DNA from: CAZGCA01 sp964524145 | GTDB lineage: Bacteria; Hydrogenedentota; CAZGCA01 | Assembly: GCA_964524145.1 (NCBI GenBank) | Contig: CAZGCA010000068.1 | Coordinates: 1-33,056, forward strand | Direction: 5' to 3' | Length of the DNA stretch: 33,056 nt | Shown here: piece by piece, positions 7,320 to 16,163 of the stretch | Layout of the letters: the number at the start of each line of letters is the position of its first letter | How positions within the stretch are numbered: the stretch's first letter is position 1 | Notes under the pieces: model-generated | The model's database searches: none | Seen by the model: the letters and a program-made list of their open reading frames with translations, nothing else | What the model was told of the DNA's origin: nothing | Made by a program: the position numbers and the translations under genes

Positions 7320-8221
7320 TTGTTAGTACCGTCTTGCTCTGCGTTACTCAGCGGCACCCCATTCAAGTACTTGAGCAGTTCTGAATCGGTGGACATCACG
7401 ATAACGGTTTGTTGTTTGAGCATCTTCTTGTAGGCTTCCAGTGTACGGAGCAGCTTGAAGAAATCGGGCGCCTCCGAATAGGCCTCGGCATATATCTCGG
7501 CAGCCCGGGCATCGCCCTCGCCTTTTATGATCTGTGCTTCTCTGTACGCATCGGCAATGATATCGCTCTTCTCCCTTTCGGCCTGCGACTTGATCTTTTG
7601 AGCCTCTTCCCTTCCGAGAGCGCGATACTCCTTCGCGATCGCCGACCGCTCCGCCTCCATTCTCCTATACACGCTTCGAGCGTTGTCCTCGGGGAGTGCG
7701 AGCCTCGATATTCCTACCCGAGCTATCGTGATGCCGTATCCGCTCTGCGTCTTCCTGTTAGCTTCGGCAGCGATCAGCTTCTCTATATCGGGGATTCTCA
7801 CTTCGTCCGGATTGGTCGATATAAGGTCGGACATCTTGTAGTCGCCCAGCTTTGCGCCGACAGATGCGCAGATGATGTCATCGAGCTTCTGTGTCGCGCT
7901 GTCGAACGTCCTGACCGCGCGGAAGAACTCAAGAGGGTCCTCGATACGCCAACAGGTGAAAGCCTGCAGAATCACGTTCTTCTTATCGGCGGTGAGGTAC
8001 TCGATCAGAGGCGTTTCGTAGAGCTGCATTCGTCCGTCGAACCGATTGACCGTCTGCCAGGGCAACTTTCGATGAAGTCCGGCCTCCCTAATTGTCTTGA
8101 TGGGATCGCCAAACTGCGTCACCACCACACATTCGCATTCATCCACCGCAAAAAAGAATCGTATGGCGAGTATCAGGATAACTCCAACAACTGCCGCCAA
8201 GAAAACAGTCGCACGTTTCAT
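7316..8221 (-). CDS. hflC: HflC, SPFH modulator of FtsH protease
   Basis: A 301-residue protein with an N-terminal signal-anchor (residues 4-26), then VDECECVVVTQFGDPIKTIREAGLHRKLPWQTVNRFD, which matches the HflC start of the SPFH domain. The segment LIEYLTADKKNVILQAFTCWRIEDPLEFFRAV is typical HflC (compare 'LTKDKKNLVVDSYVKWRI'). A coiled coil (YRRMEAERSAIAKEYRALGR ... REAQIIKGEGDARAAEIYAE) carries the characteristic GEGDARAAEIYA motif. The length is normal. It overlaps both neighbours by four bases, so the three SPFH genes are one translationally coupled unit. The expected role is in the inner membrane, assembling with HflK around FtsH; no ftsH gene is in the window. Confidence 0.93.
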   Translation of the reverse strand: MKRATVFLAAVVGVILILAIRFFFAVDECECVVVTQFGDPIKTIREAGLHRKLPWQTVNRFDGRMQLYETPLIEYLTADKKNVILQAFTCWRIEDPLEFFRAVRTFDSATQKLDDIICASVGAKLGDYKMSDLISTNPDEVRIPDIEKLIAAEANRKTQSGYGITIARVGISRLALPEDNARSVYRRMEAERSAIAKEYRALGREEAQKIKSQAEREKSDIIADAYREAQIIKGEGDARAAEIYAEAYSEAPDFFKLLRTLEAYKKMLKQQTVIVMSTDSELLKYLNGVPLSNAEQDGTNK

Positions 8222-10101
8222 TCTCTCTCTCCTATCCGCCCTTCCTGAAACCGCAAAAGAGCGCCTACCAAGTCTTCGTCAGGAGAAACCCTGAGTTCTG
8301 TCTCGTCTCGGGCTTGATTCAGTTCTGTCTCGCGAAGATCGGAGCCGGCCGAAACCGTCCCATTCAGCAAAGGTGTGTGCAGCCACAGGTCGGGCTTGTC
8401 GTGACCTTCGCTTGTGGCAACAATGTATTTGGGAATACCTGGAAGGGTTTGTTCCACTGTCTCCAAGAGCATGCGCGTGTGTGTCAGGTCTTTCGCTTTC
8501 CGATAAGCTTTCTCCCGGGCGGAGAAAGACTTGGCGCTGCCTGTGCTCTGAGCGATCAGAACATTGCGATACGCTTTGGCGTCGTTCAGAGCGGTGTCAG
8601 CAGTGGCCCTCGCACGCGGCAGGAGGTCTTTGCGATACCCGTACGCCTCTTCTATGTACGCCTCATAATCTTCTTGGGCACTGATCACATCTTCAAACGC
8701 CGGGGCAACCTCGGTGGGCGGATGAACGTCACGGAAGCAAATGCTCTGAATAAGCACGCCGAGACGCTGCTCATCGACACGCTTCTGCATCTCAGCCAGA
8801 ATAAGCGCCTCGACGGAGTCGCGTTCAGTTGTTATCGGGGAGAAGAACGGCCTTGTCCCAAGTGTTTCCCGCAGCAGCTGGTAGCCTATCTTCTCCACGG
8901 TTGTGTCAGGATCGGCGTTACCGTATAGGTATCGGTAGAGATCGTCTATGCGGTAATGCACGTTCATCGCAACATCGAGGAAAGGGCCTTCTCCCGTGAT
9001 AATCGAGTACTCGCGCAGGTAATGGATGTTTGTCCATAGGATCAGGTCTTTGCGCTCACCGGCCGTGTAACCGATGGTGAGGCGCCTAATGCCCTCGACA
9101 TCAGCTCTCTTGACGCGTTCAATAGGCCACGGCCAATGATAGTGCAGGCCGGGGGCGGCAGGTGAGCGTCTGCGCAAGGGCTTTCCGAAGCGTGCCACAA
9201 TTGCCCGTTCCCATGGCCGCAGCACATAGAATCCCGAAAGTGTATAGCTGCATACAGCCAGGAGAACCCCGAGACCGACGAGTGCCAGCCCAAATCTCCT
9301 CTTGGCGACCTCGTGCGGCCCTCTCAGCCCGGGAATCCTGCGGAGGCGCTGCCACAGAACATTCCCGAATCCCGAGAAGACGTTGTTAACGAGGAAGAAC
9401 AGAGAATCCTCATATACAGTTTCGCGCGAGAATCCTTGCCCTTTAGCGGCTGCCGCATAGGCGCGAAGGGCTTGTGTCAGGACATAGACTGCCTTGGTGA
9501 AGATGAAAAGGCCGATGACGCAGGCGGCGATTCTGTCCACCCCGGCCCTCAGTTGCGTGGCAACGAGAGTTATCGCCACAAACACTGAGGCTAGCATGTC
9601 GGTATGTGCATGATGACCGTCGGCAATCAAAGCCGTCGAATTGGTCTGTTGTCCAACAGAAATCTCGAATCGATAAAGAAGATATGAGCACGCCGCTAAG
9701 AAGCTGACCGCGATTGCCGCAGCCAGAGGATAGCGGACGAAGATGGGACTCGGCTGGCTGACTTTGCGGAAAATGGCAAGCGCAACAACGATCAAGAGTA
9801 TGCCTATGCCCATGGCCACCTTGTTTTCCCAGTTGCTCGCGGCAAAAAGTCTGCGACGCGGTTTGGCAACAGTCACGTCTTCTCCGCCGGTTGGTTGGGC
9901 GGTCGCCGACTCGGAAGCATCGCGCCGGTCAGCGCGTATCGCTACCAGCACCATGGTCGAGGAAAAGATATCGGCGAAAGAGTGGTATGCTTCGGCAAGC
10001 AAAGCGACACTAGCAGTGACGGACGCGAGTACGAACTTCGCGAGCGTGAGCAGCACATTCGTCGCTATCGAAAGAGCGGCAGCCTTTTCCTGTTTTGTCA
10101 T
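8218..10101 (-). CDS. fusion of a CDF (zinc-type) transporter domain to an HflK-like SPFH protein
   Basis: A 627-residue two-part protein. Residues 1-215 look like the membrane part of a cation diffusion facilitator: AEAYHSFAD carries His40-x3-Asp44, and ALIADGHHAHTD carries His164-x3-Asp168. Together these give the two HxxxD pairs that bind Zn in ZnT-type exporters. The cytosolic C-terminal domain of free-standing CDFs is missing. After a linker (215-268) comes a further membrane span (about 270-292) and an HflK-like SPFH domain starting FYVLRPWERAIVARFGKP, with PGLHYHWPWPIERV and a long coiled coil to about 560. The frame is continuous and the C-terminus overlaps the hflC start by four bases, so this is a genuine single gene. 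It suggests zinc or another divalent metal transport tied to an FtsH-modulating cage; transport activity is inferred. Confidence 0.88.
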   Translation of the reverse strand: MTKQEKAAALSIATNVLLTLAKFVLASVTASVALLAEAYHSFADIFSSTMVLVAIRADRRDASESATAQPTGGEDVTVAKPRRRLFAASNWENKVAMGIGILLIVVALAIFRKVSQPSPIFVRYPLAAAIAVSFLAACSYLLYRFEISVGQQTNSTALIADGHHAHTDMLASVFVAITLVATQLRAGVDRIAACVIGLFIFTKAVYVLTQALRAYAAAAKGQGFSRETVYEDSLFFLVNNVFSGFGNVLWQRLRRIPGLRGPHEVAKRRFGLALVGLGVLLAVCSYTLSGFYVLRPWERAIVARFGKPLRRRSPAAPGLHYHWPWPIERVKRADVEGIRRLTIGYTAGERKDLILWTNIHYLREYSIITGEGPFLDVAMNVHYRIDDLYRYLYGNADPDTTVEKIGYQLLRETLGTRPFFSPITTERDSVEALILAEMQKRVDEQRLGVLIQSICFRDVHPPTEVAPAFEDVISAQEDYEAYIEEAYGYRKDLLPRARATADTALNDAKAYRNVLIAQSTGSAKSFSAREKAYRKAKDLTHTRMLLETVEQTLPGIPKYIVATSEGHDKPDLWLHTPLLNGTVSAGSDLRETELNQARDETELRVSPDEDLVGALLRFQEGRIGERE

Positions 10102-10505
10102 CGCCGATTACTGCGGGAATTCACTTCCCCAATCACATCTTCTGCAGTCCAATGGGTGTACGTATTCATAACACCTGACATACATCGTAGCGGAAACTCG
10201 AACACGGATCCAGCCTCCTTACCTCAGGCATGGAACTTCACATCGTGCCGTCGTTTCACCTTTGAATATCGGCTCCTTTCTCCCCAAGTATACATCGTCA
10301 GGGGCAGCGTTGGCCAGCGCTTCGTGACAGGGCTACGAGTTGTGAAGGAACGCAGTTCCCATGTTGTGCGTTTGATCGCGCTCGTGACACAACTGGATGT
10401 GGCGGGTGCAGTCCGGGTCGCGACAACCGGCTCCCCGCACTGGACAATGTTAGAACTCTGGCAGCGATTCTCCGATACGCTGCCTAATGGTTGTGCGTCA
10501 TACTG
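10102..10505. other. 404-base intergenic region
   Basis: The region lies between the dockerin gene stop and the start of the CDF-SPFH operon, both read leftward, so it should hold a terminator and the SPFH promoter. Apart from the hairpin at 10460-10484, I see only a possible minus-strand -10 (TATGAAT, near 10155) without a good -35. No gene, tRNA or transposase is recognisable. Confidence 0.5.
10460..10484 (-). terminator. hairpin downstream of the dockerin gene
   Basis: A perfect 7-base stem GGCAGCG/CGCTGCC with an 11-base loop lies about 20 bases after the dockerin gene stop at 10506. No T-run follows on the minus strand, so it is not a classical intrinsic terminator. It is the only strong secondary structure in the gap. 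Confidence 0.35.
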
Positions 10506-11675
10506 TTAGACAATCCCTAGGGCAGCGTTGATGACGAGTTGGACGTCGAGGGCGTTGACGGTACCATCACCGTTGATGTCGTAGTCGTAGCCTGTGTCGA
10601 TTTCCAGTGCCTCGTTGATCACCAGTTGTACGTCTATAGCGTTGACGAAGCCATCACCGTTGACGTCAGGACGAGCCGCCACATACGCGAAGCCCTCAAC
10701 AAGAGTGCTTTCACCATTGGACTGCGACGCGCTCACATCCACAACACCCTCCGCATGCGCCGGTGCTACACAGGTGATTCCGGTAGAAGAAACCACCTGC
10801 ACCTCAGTGGCCATCGTATCATCAAAGAACACAATGGCGTCGGGTTCGAACCCTCGCCCGACAATCGTGACCAAGGTGCTTCCCGTGGTCGGTCCAACTT
10901 CTGGTTGGACAGCTTCAATAACGAGTGGTTGGACAACAGTTACTGCACCATCGTAGCCACCGACAATGCTTGAGTTGAGGTCCAGACGAGCCGCTGCAAC
11001 CTGCTTTATCTCCAACAGTATCTCTGTCCCGGGCGGAACGTCCGCGTCCACGATGAATCCGAGGTTGAGGAGTACACCGTCGGGTATCAGGTTCATATTG
11101 AAGCCCACAGCGAGTACGATCACGCGCCCTGGTTCCAATGAGTTGACGGCAACGTCTTTGTCAGAAGCTAGAAGAGCCGGTCCAGCCTCCGCGCCGCCTT
11201 GGCCGAACTCCTCATTGAGCCTCACAAGATCGTTATTGAATAGGATATGGAAACTGACAACCGTGACCTGACTTCCACCAGACGACTCCATCTCAACAGG
11301 TATCACGACCGACCCGCCCGGATTCGCTCGCTCTTCTCCAAGAGTGAGGATGACCTCGGGCGGTAGATACGTAAACCCATAGTCAAGCGTACAGCTACCA
11401 GCACTGGTGGTTACAGTGACATCTGCGGCCCCAATCTGGCCGGGTGGCGTTTCGCATGTTATCTCCGTCGAACTCACGACAGCCACATCCATCGCTTGCT
11501 CGCCACCGATCACCACCGCAGCATCTTGTGTGAAGTCCTGCCCGGTGATTGTTATATATGTGCCGCCGATGTCGGCTCCTTCGTCAGGGGCGATCGACGT
11601 GATCCATATGTCTGCGTATGCGGCAGGGCAAGCCACGACGATGAGAATTATCAACAAACCGCGTGCATCTATCAA
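10506..11675 (-). CDS. exported IPT / cohesin-like / IPT / dockerin protein
   Basis: An exported modular protein of about 389 residues. The preferred start is TTG 11675, seven bases after AGAGGA; it leaves a clean signal peptide (GLLIILIVVACPAAYA, cut before DIW). A longer ATG frame to 11762 puts about 30 unconvincing residues in front. Modules in order: an IPT/TIG beta-sandwich (SIAPDEGADIGGTYITITGQ), a cohesin-like region (VILTLGEERANPGGSVVIPV ... FHILFNNDLVRL), a second IPT (AVQPEVGPTTGSTLVTIVGR), and a C-terminal dockerin with two Ca-binding repeats (DVNGDGFVNAIDVQLVINEA and DINGDGTVNALDVQLVINAA). Dockerin-cohesin pairs normally assemble surface complexes; here both kinds of module may sit in one chain. 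A related gene lies just upstream. Confidence 0.82.
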   Translation of the reverse strand: MIDARGLLIILIVVACPAAYADIWITSIAPDEGADIGGTYITITGQDFTQDAAVVIGGEQAMDVAVVSSTEITCETPPGQIGAADVTVTTSAGSCTLDYGFTYLPPEVILTLGEERANPGGSVVIPVEMESSGGSQVTVVSFHILFNNDLVRLNEEFGQGGAEAGPALLASDKDVAVNSLEPGRVIVLAVGFNMNLIPDGVLLNLGFIVDADVPPGTEILLEIKQVAAARLDLNSSIVGGYDGAVTVVQPLVIEAVQPEVGPTTGSTLVTIVGRGFEPDAIVFFDDTMATEVQVVSSTGITCVAPAHAEGVVDVSASQSNGESTLVEGFAYVAARPDVNGDGFVNAIDVQLVINEALEIDTGYDYDINGDGTVNALDVQLVINAALGIV

Positions 11676-11815
11676 ATCAACATCCTCTTGTCTAGCTCCG
11701 GGGCGCCAAGTTGGCGAGCACCCTTCCGGACTGGGTCTCTTGATCGCTCGTGCGCAACTCATCCCTCACGCCGGGAAGATGATAGAGCCGAAAGCTTACG
11801 GCACCAGCGAAGGAC

Positions 11816-12886
11816 TCAACCATGAACCGCCTCCCCAAGCATATACACAATGCCACCCTGGATTTCGACACCAAGCGCGGCGTTGATGACGATCTGGACG
11901 TCAAGCGCGTTAACGAGACCGTCGCCGTCCAGGTCGCAATCGTAGCCGGTTAGAACGCTCAGAGCTTCGTTGATGACAAGCTGCACGTCGAGCGCATCTG
12001 CCTGACCGTCATTGTTTAGGTCCCCGAGGATGTCAGCCACTGAGGGCACCAACTGGAAGTGTACCTCCACCACAACGCCACAAAACAAGAAAATATCTTC
12101 TGCCCCCTGCACGTATCCTAACGCAAAAGCCTCGACCGAGTACCCCATCCCCCCATCCAAGTTGCTGATGACGTACTGTCCTGTACTGGACGATCTCCCT
12201 GTTCCAGCACCTGGCGCCACCGTGATAGTCGCGCCAATAATGGGGTCGCCTGTGACTGAGTCGGTGACTACACCCATTATTGTACTAGGCCAACACGCTG
12301 GTGGATAACAGAAACCATCCTCAAGCGTACCGGTACCTGCGCTCGTAGTGACAGTCACAGGCCAGCAGCCGACTTCGTGAGGCGGGGTCGTACACCGTAT
12401 CTCCGTGTCCGAAACTAATACCAAGTTGAGGGCCTCGGTGCCGCCGATTTCTACTATTAGGTCGTCTGGATCTCCACAGACAGCGAAGTTCTCACCCGTG
12501 ATCGTCACATCGGTCCCGCCCGCGTCCGGCCCTTCGCACGGGTCTATCGCGAAGACTTGCGGCGCCTTATCAGCCGGTGCATAACAGAAACCACGCACAC
12601 GCGTGTGGGTACCTGCGCTCGTAGTGACTGCGACGTACACAATACCCGTGCCCGCTGGTGTAACGCAGGTCAGCGTTGTACTGTCGACAACCACCACGTC
12701 GGTCGCCTCAGTCCCGCCGAACGTGACGTTTATAGGCTCGAAGAAGTTCTCCCCGGATATTGTCACATGAGTGCCGCCTTCTTCGGGGCCTGAATCCGGG
12801 TCTACACTGGTGATCGACGGAAGTGCTGCAAGCGCGGGCGAACACAGCGCAATGGTCGCCGCAGCCAGGAAGAAAGGTCTCGTCAC
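11816..12886 (-). CDS. exported IPT-IPT / carboxypeptidase-regulatory-like / dockerin protein
   Basis: A 356-residue secreted protein starting at GTG 12886, with a signal peptide of about 20 residues (cut after SPALA). Modules: IPT 1 (SITSVDPDSGPEEGGTHVTI, residues about 24-100), IPT 2 (FAIDPCEGPDAGGTDVTI, about 112-195), a carboxypeptidase-regulatory-like beta domain (IMGVVTDSVTGDPIIGATIT, about 205-280), and a dockerin pair (DLNNDGQADALDVQLVINEA and DLDGDGLVNALDVQIVINAA). The IPT 2 region is Cys-rich and may carry disulfides. It is followed after 140 bases by a protein of the same design (10506-11675), so the two probably come from duplication and act together outside the cell. The ligand is unknown. 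Confidence 0.85.
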   Translation of the reverse strand: MTRPFFLAAATIALCSPALAALPSITSVDPDSGPEEGGTHVTISGENFFEPINVTFGGTEATDVVVVDSTTLTCVTPAGTGIVYVAVTTSAGTHTRVRGFCYAPADKAPQVFAIDPCEGPDAGGTDVTITGENFAVCGDPDDLIVEIGGTEALNLVLVSDTEIRCTTPPHEVGCWPVTVTTSAGTGTLEDGFCYPPACWPSTIMGVVTDSVTGDPIIGATITVAPGAGTGRSSSTGQYVISNLDGGMGYSVEAFALGYVQGAEDIFLFCGVVVEVHFQLVPSVADILGDLNNDGQADALDVQLVINEALSVLTGYDCDLDGDGLVNALDVQIVINAALGVEIQGGIVYMLGEAVHG

Positions 12887-13193
12887 TGAACTACCCCAAA
12901 CCTCGACGTGTCAGGCTGTCACTCGGCCCCAGTTTTCCAGCATGATAACTCGAAAAGCCCCTTGCGTCAAGTCGAAACATGGTCAGGACAATCACTGAGG
13001 CAAAGCGAAACAAGGTACACAAGCTGCTCTGAGCATTCATAGGGGAATCACGGACCGGGTTGCATCTCTGATATCTGCACCCCGCTTACCGACAGTCACG
13101 GTGTGCTGCACCCCCGACATCTTGTGCCGAATCACACGGAGACTACAACTGGCAGTGGTTGCGGCAGAGCGACTTATGACGATGCGGCTTCCT
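12887..13193. other. 307-base gap between the phosphoesterase end and the IPT gene start
   Basis: It contains the sigma70-type promoter at 12942-12970 for the IPT/dockerin pair. The rest, downstream of the metallophosphoesterase stop, shows no gene and no clear terminator. Confidence 0.5.
12942..12970 (-). promoter_or_regulatory. sigma70-type promoter for the IPT/dockerin genes
   Basis: On the minus strand, TTGACG (12970-12965), a 17-base spacer and TATCAT (12947-12942): one mismatch to consensus in each box at ideal spacing. The predicted transcript start is about 50 bases ahead of the GTG at 12886. Confidence 0.6.
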
Positions 13194-14735
13194 TCACCGG
13201 AGTCGAACGATACGGTGGGCCGCCCATGTCCGGCCGAACATGTCCGTCGTGCGCACGGTGATCGTGTGCGTCCCTGCAGAGAGAGTCGCGGGCAGGACGC
13301 CCTTCCACATGTGGCTTGTCTGGCTTGGATAGTCCATCTTCCATCCGAATACTTCCTCGTTGAGCTGCGGAGTCTGCAGGTGCATCCGGAGACACTCCGG
13401 GTCGATGGTGCGGGTTTGTTCGAGGGGAATCCAGTCGCCCTCCTTGCCGCAGCTCATCTCGACTTTCGACCGTTCCGATCCGGCGAAGACGTTGACCAGG
13501 ATCTCCGTTTCGCCGGGCTTATCGCGATCGATTTCGTCAGGGAGGTAGATGTTCATTTGGTAGTCATTGGGACGTCGTGCGGCTTTGAACCGTATCGTGT
13601 ACCGGTTGCCGTCAAACGTAATGATCGAGTATCCGTTGGGCGCCCCGTCGTTCATGGTCGCATGCGGTATCCCGACTTCGTCGAAGGTGCCGCACCACCA
13701 GCAGCCGCAGACGGTCGCGTTGACGAGATGATGGTGGGGCTGCCGCCCGCCCCAGCCTTCCTTTTTGGTGAGGAAGATGTGCGACTGTTCGTGGGCGTGG
13801 GCGGAAATCGAGAATGTGTGCGGCCGGTCTTCGATGACGCGGAGCATATCTTCTCTGTTTTCACACTGGACTATCGGGATATGCATCATGAGCACTACAA
13901 GGCGGTCACGCGGCACGGTCGCGAGATAGTCCGACACAAAGGCGAGTTGGTCGTCGGTAAACCGACCGATATAGCTGCCGTCGGGCCTGAAGAAGATATC
14001 GTCGAGGCCGATGAAGACGACTTGGCCATACTCGAACGCATACGTGCCCGGGCCGTAAACGCGCTCGAACGTCTCGTCGGAGTGTGTATCGCTTCCGCCG
14101 TCCCGGTTGTTGTCGTGATTGCCGAAGGTGTTATACCACGGCACGCCGATCTGTGCGATGCTTTGGTTGATAGGTTCGAAGAGGCGTACGTCGTCCGCAA
14201 CGATGTCGCCGAGAGATACGCCGAATGCCGCGTTCGAGCCGATCAGTTCTTCCACGACGTCGTGGGCGATGAAGTTTACCTCGCGTAACCCCCGCGCCTG
14301 GGTATCTCCGAAAAAGATCGTCTGGAACCGCGCTGGTTCTTCCTGCCGATAAAGCGGGAAATCGATAGAGTCCGGCAGCGGTCCCGTAGGCGGAACGCCG
14401 GGCGCCTCGAGTGTGGGCGACCCGTTGGGCTTATGGATGTAATGAAACTGTGGTATCTGGTTCTCGTTCACCGGCACGGTCCAGTGGGCAGGCTTGATGA
14501 CAAAAAAGACCGTGTCGTCACTCGCGGGCAACGCCCACCGGCCGTCGACGTCCGTCCGGACCACGTCGCGACCGTTCGAGACGCAGGCGTCCTTGATACC
14601 CTCTTCTCGAGCGTCCCGGGTGCCGTTGCGGTTGCGGTCTTCAAACACGGTCCCGCTCGCGACAGGATCTGCCGAGGCCGTGAAGATCATTGTCAAACCA
14701 AGAAAGATGAAGATCACGTTTCGGTAGCGTAACAT
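13194..14735 (-). CDS. exported calcineurin-like metallophosphoesterase with N- and C-terminal beta domains
   Basis: A 513-residue secreted enzyme. A signal peptide (residues 1-22) is followed by an SdrD/MetallophosN-like beta domain (SGTVFEDRNRNGTRDAREEG, 27-130), then the catalytic domain. The dimetal motifs are FFGDTQ (141-146), GD at 176-177, GNHDNN (205-210), MMHIP (283-287) and SAHAHEQSH (311-319, in the place of the usual GHxH). A MetallophosC-like C-terminal domain follows. Family members cleave phosphomonoesters or phosphodiesters, including teichoic acid- and lipid-derived ones. As the last gene of the large cluster, behind an organophosphate-type transporter and PhnX, it could release phosphorylated or phosphonylated headgroups outside the cell before uptake; that is inference. 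Confidence 0.9.
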   Translation of the reverse strand: MLRYRNVIFIFLGLTMIFTASADPVASGTVFEDRNRNGTRDAREEGIKDACVSNGRDVVRTDVDGRWALPASDDTVFFVIKPAHWTVPVNENQIPQFHYIHKPNGSPTLEAPGVPPTGPLPDSIDFPLYRQEEPARFQTIFFGDTQARGLREVNFIAHDVVEELIGSNAAFGVSLGDIVADDVRLFEPINQSIAQIGVPWYNTFGNHDNNRDGGSDTHSDETFERVYGPGTYAFEYGQVVFIGLDDIFFRPDGSYIGRFTDDQLAFVSDYLATVPRDRLVVLMMHIPIVQCENREDMLRVIEDRPHTFSISAHAHEQSHIFLTKKEGWGGRQPHHHLVNATVCGCWWCGTFDEVGIPHATMNDGAPNGYSIITFDGNRYTIRFKAARRPNDYQMNIYLPDEIDRDKPGETEILVNVFAGSERSKVEMSCGKEGDWIPLEQTRTIDPECLRMHLQTPQLNEEVFGWKMDYPSQTSHMWKGVLPATLSAGTHTITVRTTDMFGRTWAAHRIVRLR

Positions 14736-14799
14736 CGGTATCCCTCCTTATATGCTTCCACGGAATTCAATCAGGAACTTGTGACGGTTCGTGGGCACG

Positions 14800-16116
14800 T
14801 TATCGTTCCGGGCTCGCCTGCTGTGTCGCCGTGGGAGGCACCCAGTTCCATCTCAGCGCGAGCAGGCAGCCGCCGATAGCGGCGAACAGCGTGAAGCAAT
14901 AGAACATGCTGTCCCACCCGTAGTTGTCCGCCGCGTACGCCACCAGGTACCCGGAGAGCATCTGGCCGAACGAGCCGACACCGTTCATGAACCCGACGGC
15001 GAATCCCGCCGCCCGCTGTGAGCCCGCGTCCGTAGCGCCCGCGGCGGCCATCAGCGAATCCGGCCCGTACGTCATGATACCTATGATGGCTATGCCGATA
15101 GCGTTGCCCAGCCGACCCTGCGCTGCAAGCCTCGGATGGAAGAAGCAGGCGATAGCCAGTCCGAACAACATCAACGCGCCCACGGGCATCCGGCGGGACT
15201 GGAACAGCTTGTCGGAAGCGTAGCCCGCCATAATCGCCCCGGTGAATCCGACCAGCTCGTAGAGAACCGACGTGTAGCCTGCTTCGCCTGGAGCGTATCC
15301 CAAACGCTCGACCATATATTTCGGCAGCCAGAAGATGAACGCGTAACGGGTCATCTTCAAGAAGAAATACATGATGCTGAGGGTCCAGACCACTGGATTC
15401 TTCAGAATGCGGAAGGCAATCTCCTTTGATGTCGTTTCAGGAACACCGCTTCCGCCTCCCGGGCTTGGTTCTCGATCTTCTTCCTCTTCGTCGACTGGCG
15501 GAAGACCGGCATCGGCAGGCTTGTTCCGGGTGAGAAGCGCGTACCCGATCCCTACGATGGTGAGCAGAATGGCTGGAGCCCAAAACGCGCGACGCCACCC
15601 CAACGACGGGAAAAGCGGCAGATCGACCGCGACAAATGTCGCGAAAGCGGACGCAATGACACCGCCCAGAACGTAACACGTTCCCCACCATCCCATCACC
15701 ACACCGCGTTCCGTACGCCGGAACCAGGTTGCCATGTTCTTGACCGTGCCCGACCAACCACTGGATTGGCCTGCTCCATTGGCGCACATCAGGATAAGAA
15801 ACATCATCAGCGTTGTGCCGAACCCCATGAGTACATTGGCCACAATGGAAATAACAAGGCCGATGGTCACGATCAAACGCGGACCGAAACGGTCCGACAG
15901 GAACCCGTTGTAAAACTGCCCAAGCGCGTAGAACAGGCCGTAAAGGAATATCACCCGGGCGAAATCCGTGTTCGAGAAGCCCAACTCTTCCGTCAACAAC
16001 GGCATGACGACGCTGAAGTTCTTGCGGCACAGGTAGAACCCCGCATAGGCGAGCCACGTGATTGCAAAGATGCGATACCGCCAGATGCGTTGCTTCGTGC
16101 TTATATCGGTAGTCAT
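14800..16116 (-). CDS. MFS transporter of the organophosphate:phosphate antiporter (OPA) type
   Basis: About 438 residues with 12 predicted membrane spans and a charged central loop (PPVDEEEEDREPSPGGG). The first span ends AGFYLCRKNFSVVMPLL, equivalent to the Tyr-x-x-Arg-x-Asn-Phe of GlpT/UhpT where the Arg binds the phosphate group. The loop 2-3 signature is NGFLSDRFGPR, and GAGQSSGWSGTVKNMATWF matches the GlpT 'GxGWPP' region. These features place it in the OPA family, which swaps organophosphates for Pi. ATG 16116 is chosen over GTG 16125 because the GGGGTGG site fits better. Sitting directly after phnX, it may import a phosphonate or phosphorylated compound; the substrate is not proven. 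Confidence 0.87.
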   Translation of the reverse strand: MTTDISTKQRIWRYRIFAITWLAYAGFYLCRKNFSVVMPLLTEELGFSNTDFARVIFLYGLFYALGQFYNGFLSDRFGPRLIVTIGLVISIVANVLMGFGTTLMMFLILMCANGAGQSSGWSGTVKNMATWFRRTERGVVMGWWGTCYVLGGVIASAFATFVAVDLPLFPSLGWRRAFWAPAILLTIVGIGYALLTRNKPADAGLPPVDEEEEDREPSPGGGSGVPETTSKEIAFRILKNPVVWTLSIMYFFLKMTRYAFIFWLPKYMVERLGYAPGEAGYTSVLYELVGFTGAIMAGYASDKLFQSRRMPVGALMLFGLAIACFFHPRLAAQGRLGNAIGIAIIGIMTYGPDSLMAAAGATDAGSQRAAGFAVGFMNGVGSFGQMLSGYLVAYAADNYGWDSMFYCFTLFAAIGGCLLALRWNWVPPTATQQASPER

Positions 16117-16163
16117 GCCTTCCACCCCATAATTGATTTCGCCGCTGTAACGGTCGCTACACG

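Noticed and set aside
10290..10505. Plus-strand frame with RFVTGL...RSSHVVRLIALVTQLD, faintly like the end of an EAL domain
   Set aside because: The catalytic EGVE-type motif is missing and the similarity is too short; probably chance.
13101..14288. 395-codon plus-strand frame
   Set aside because: Complement of the metallophosphoesterase, whose motifs are complete on the minus strand.
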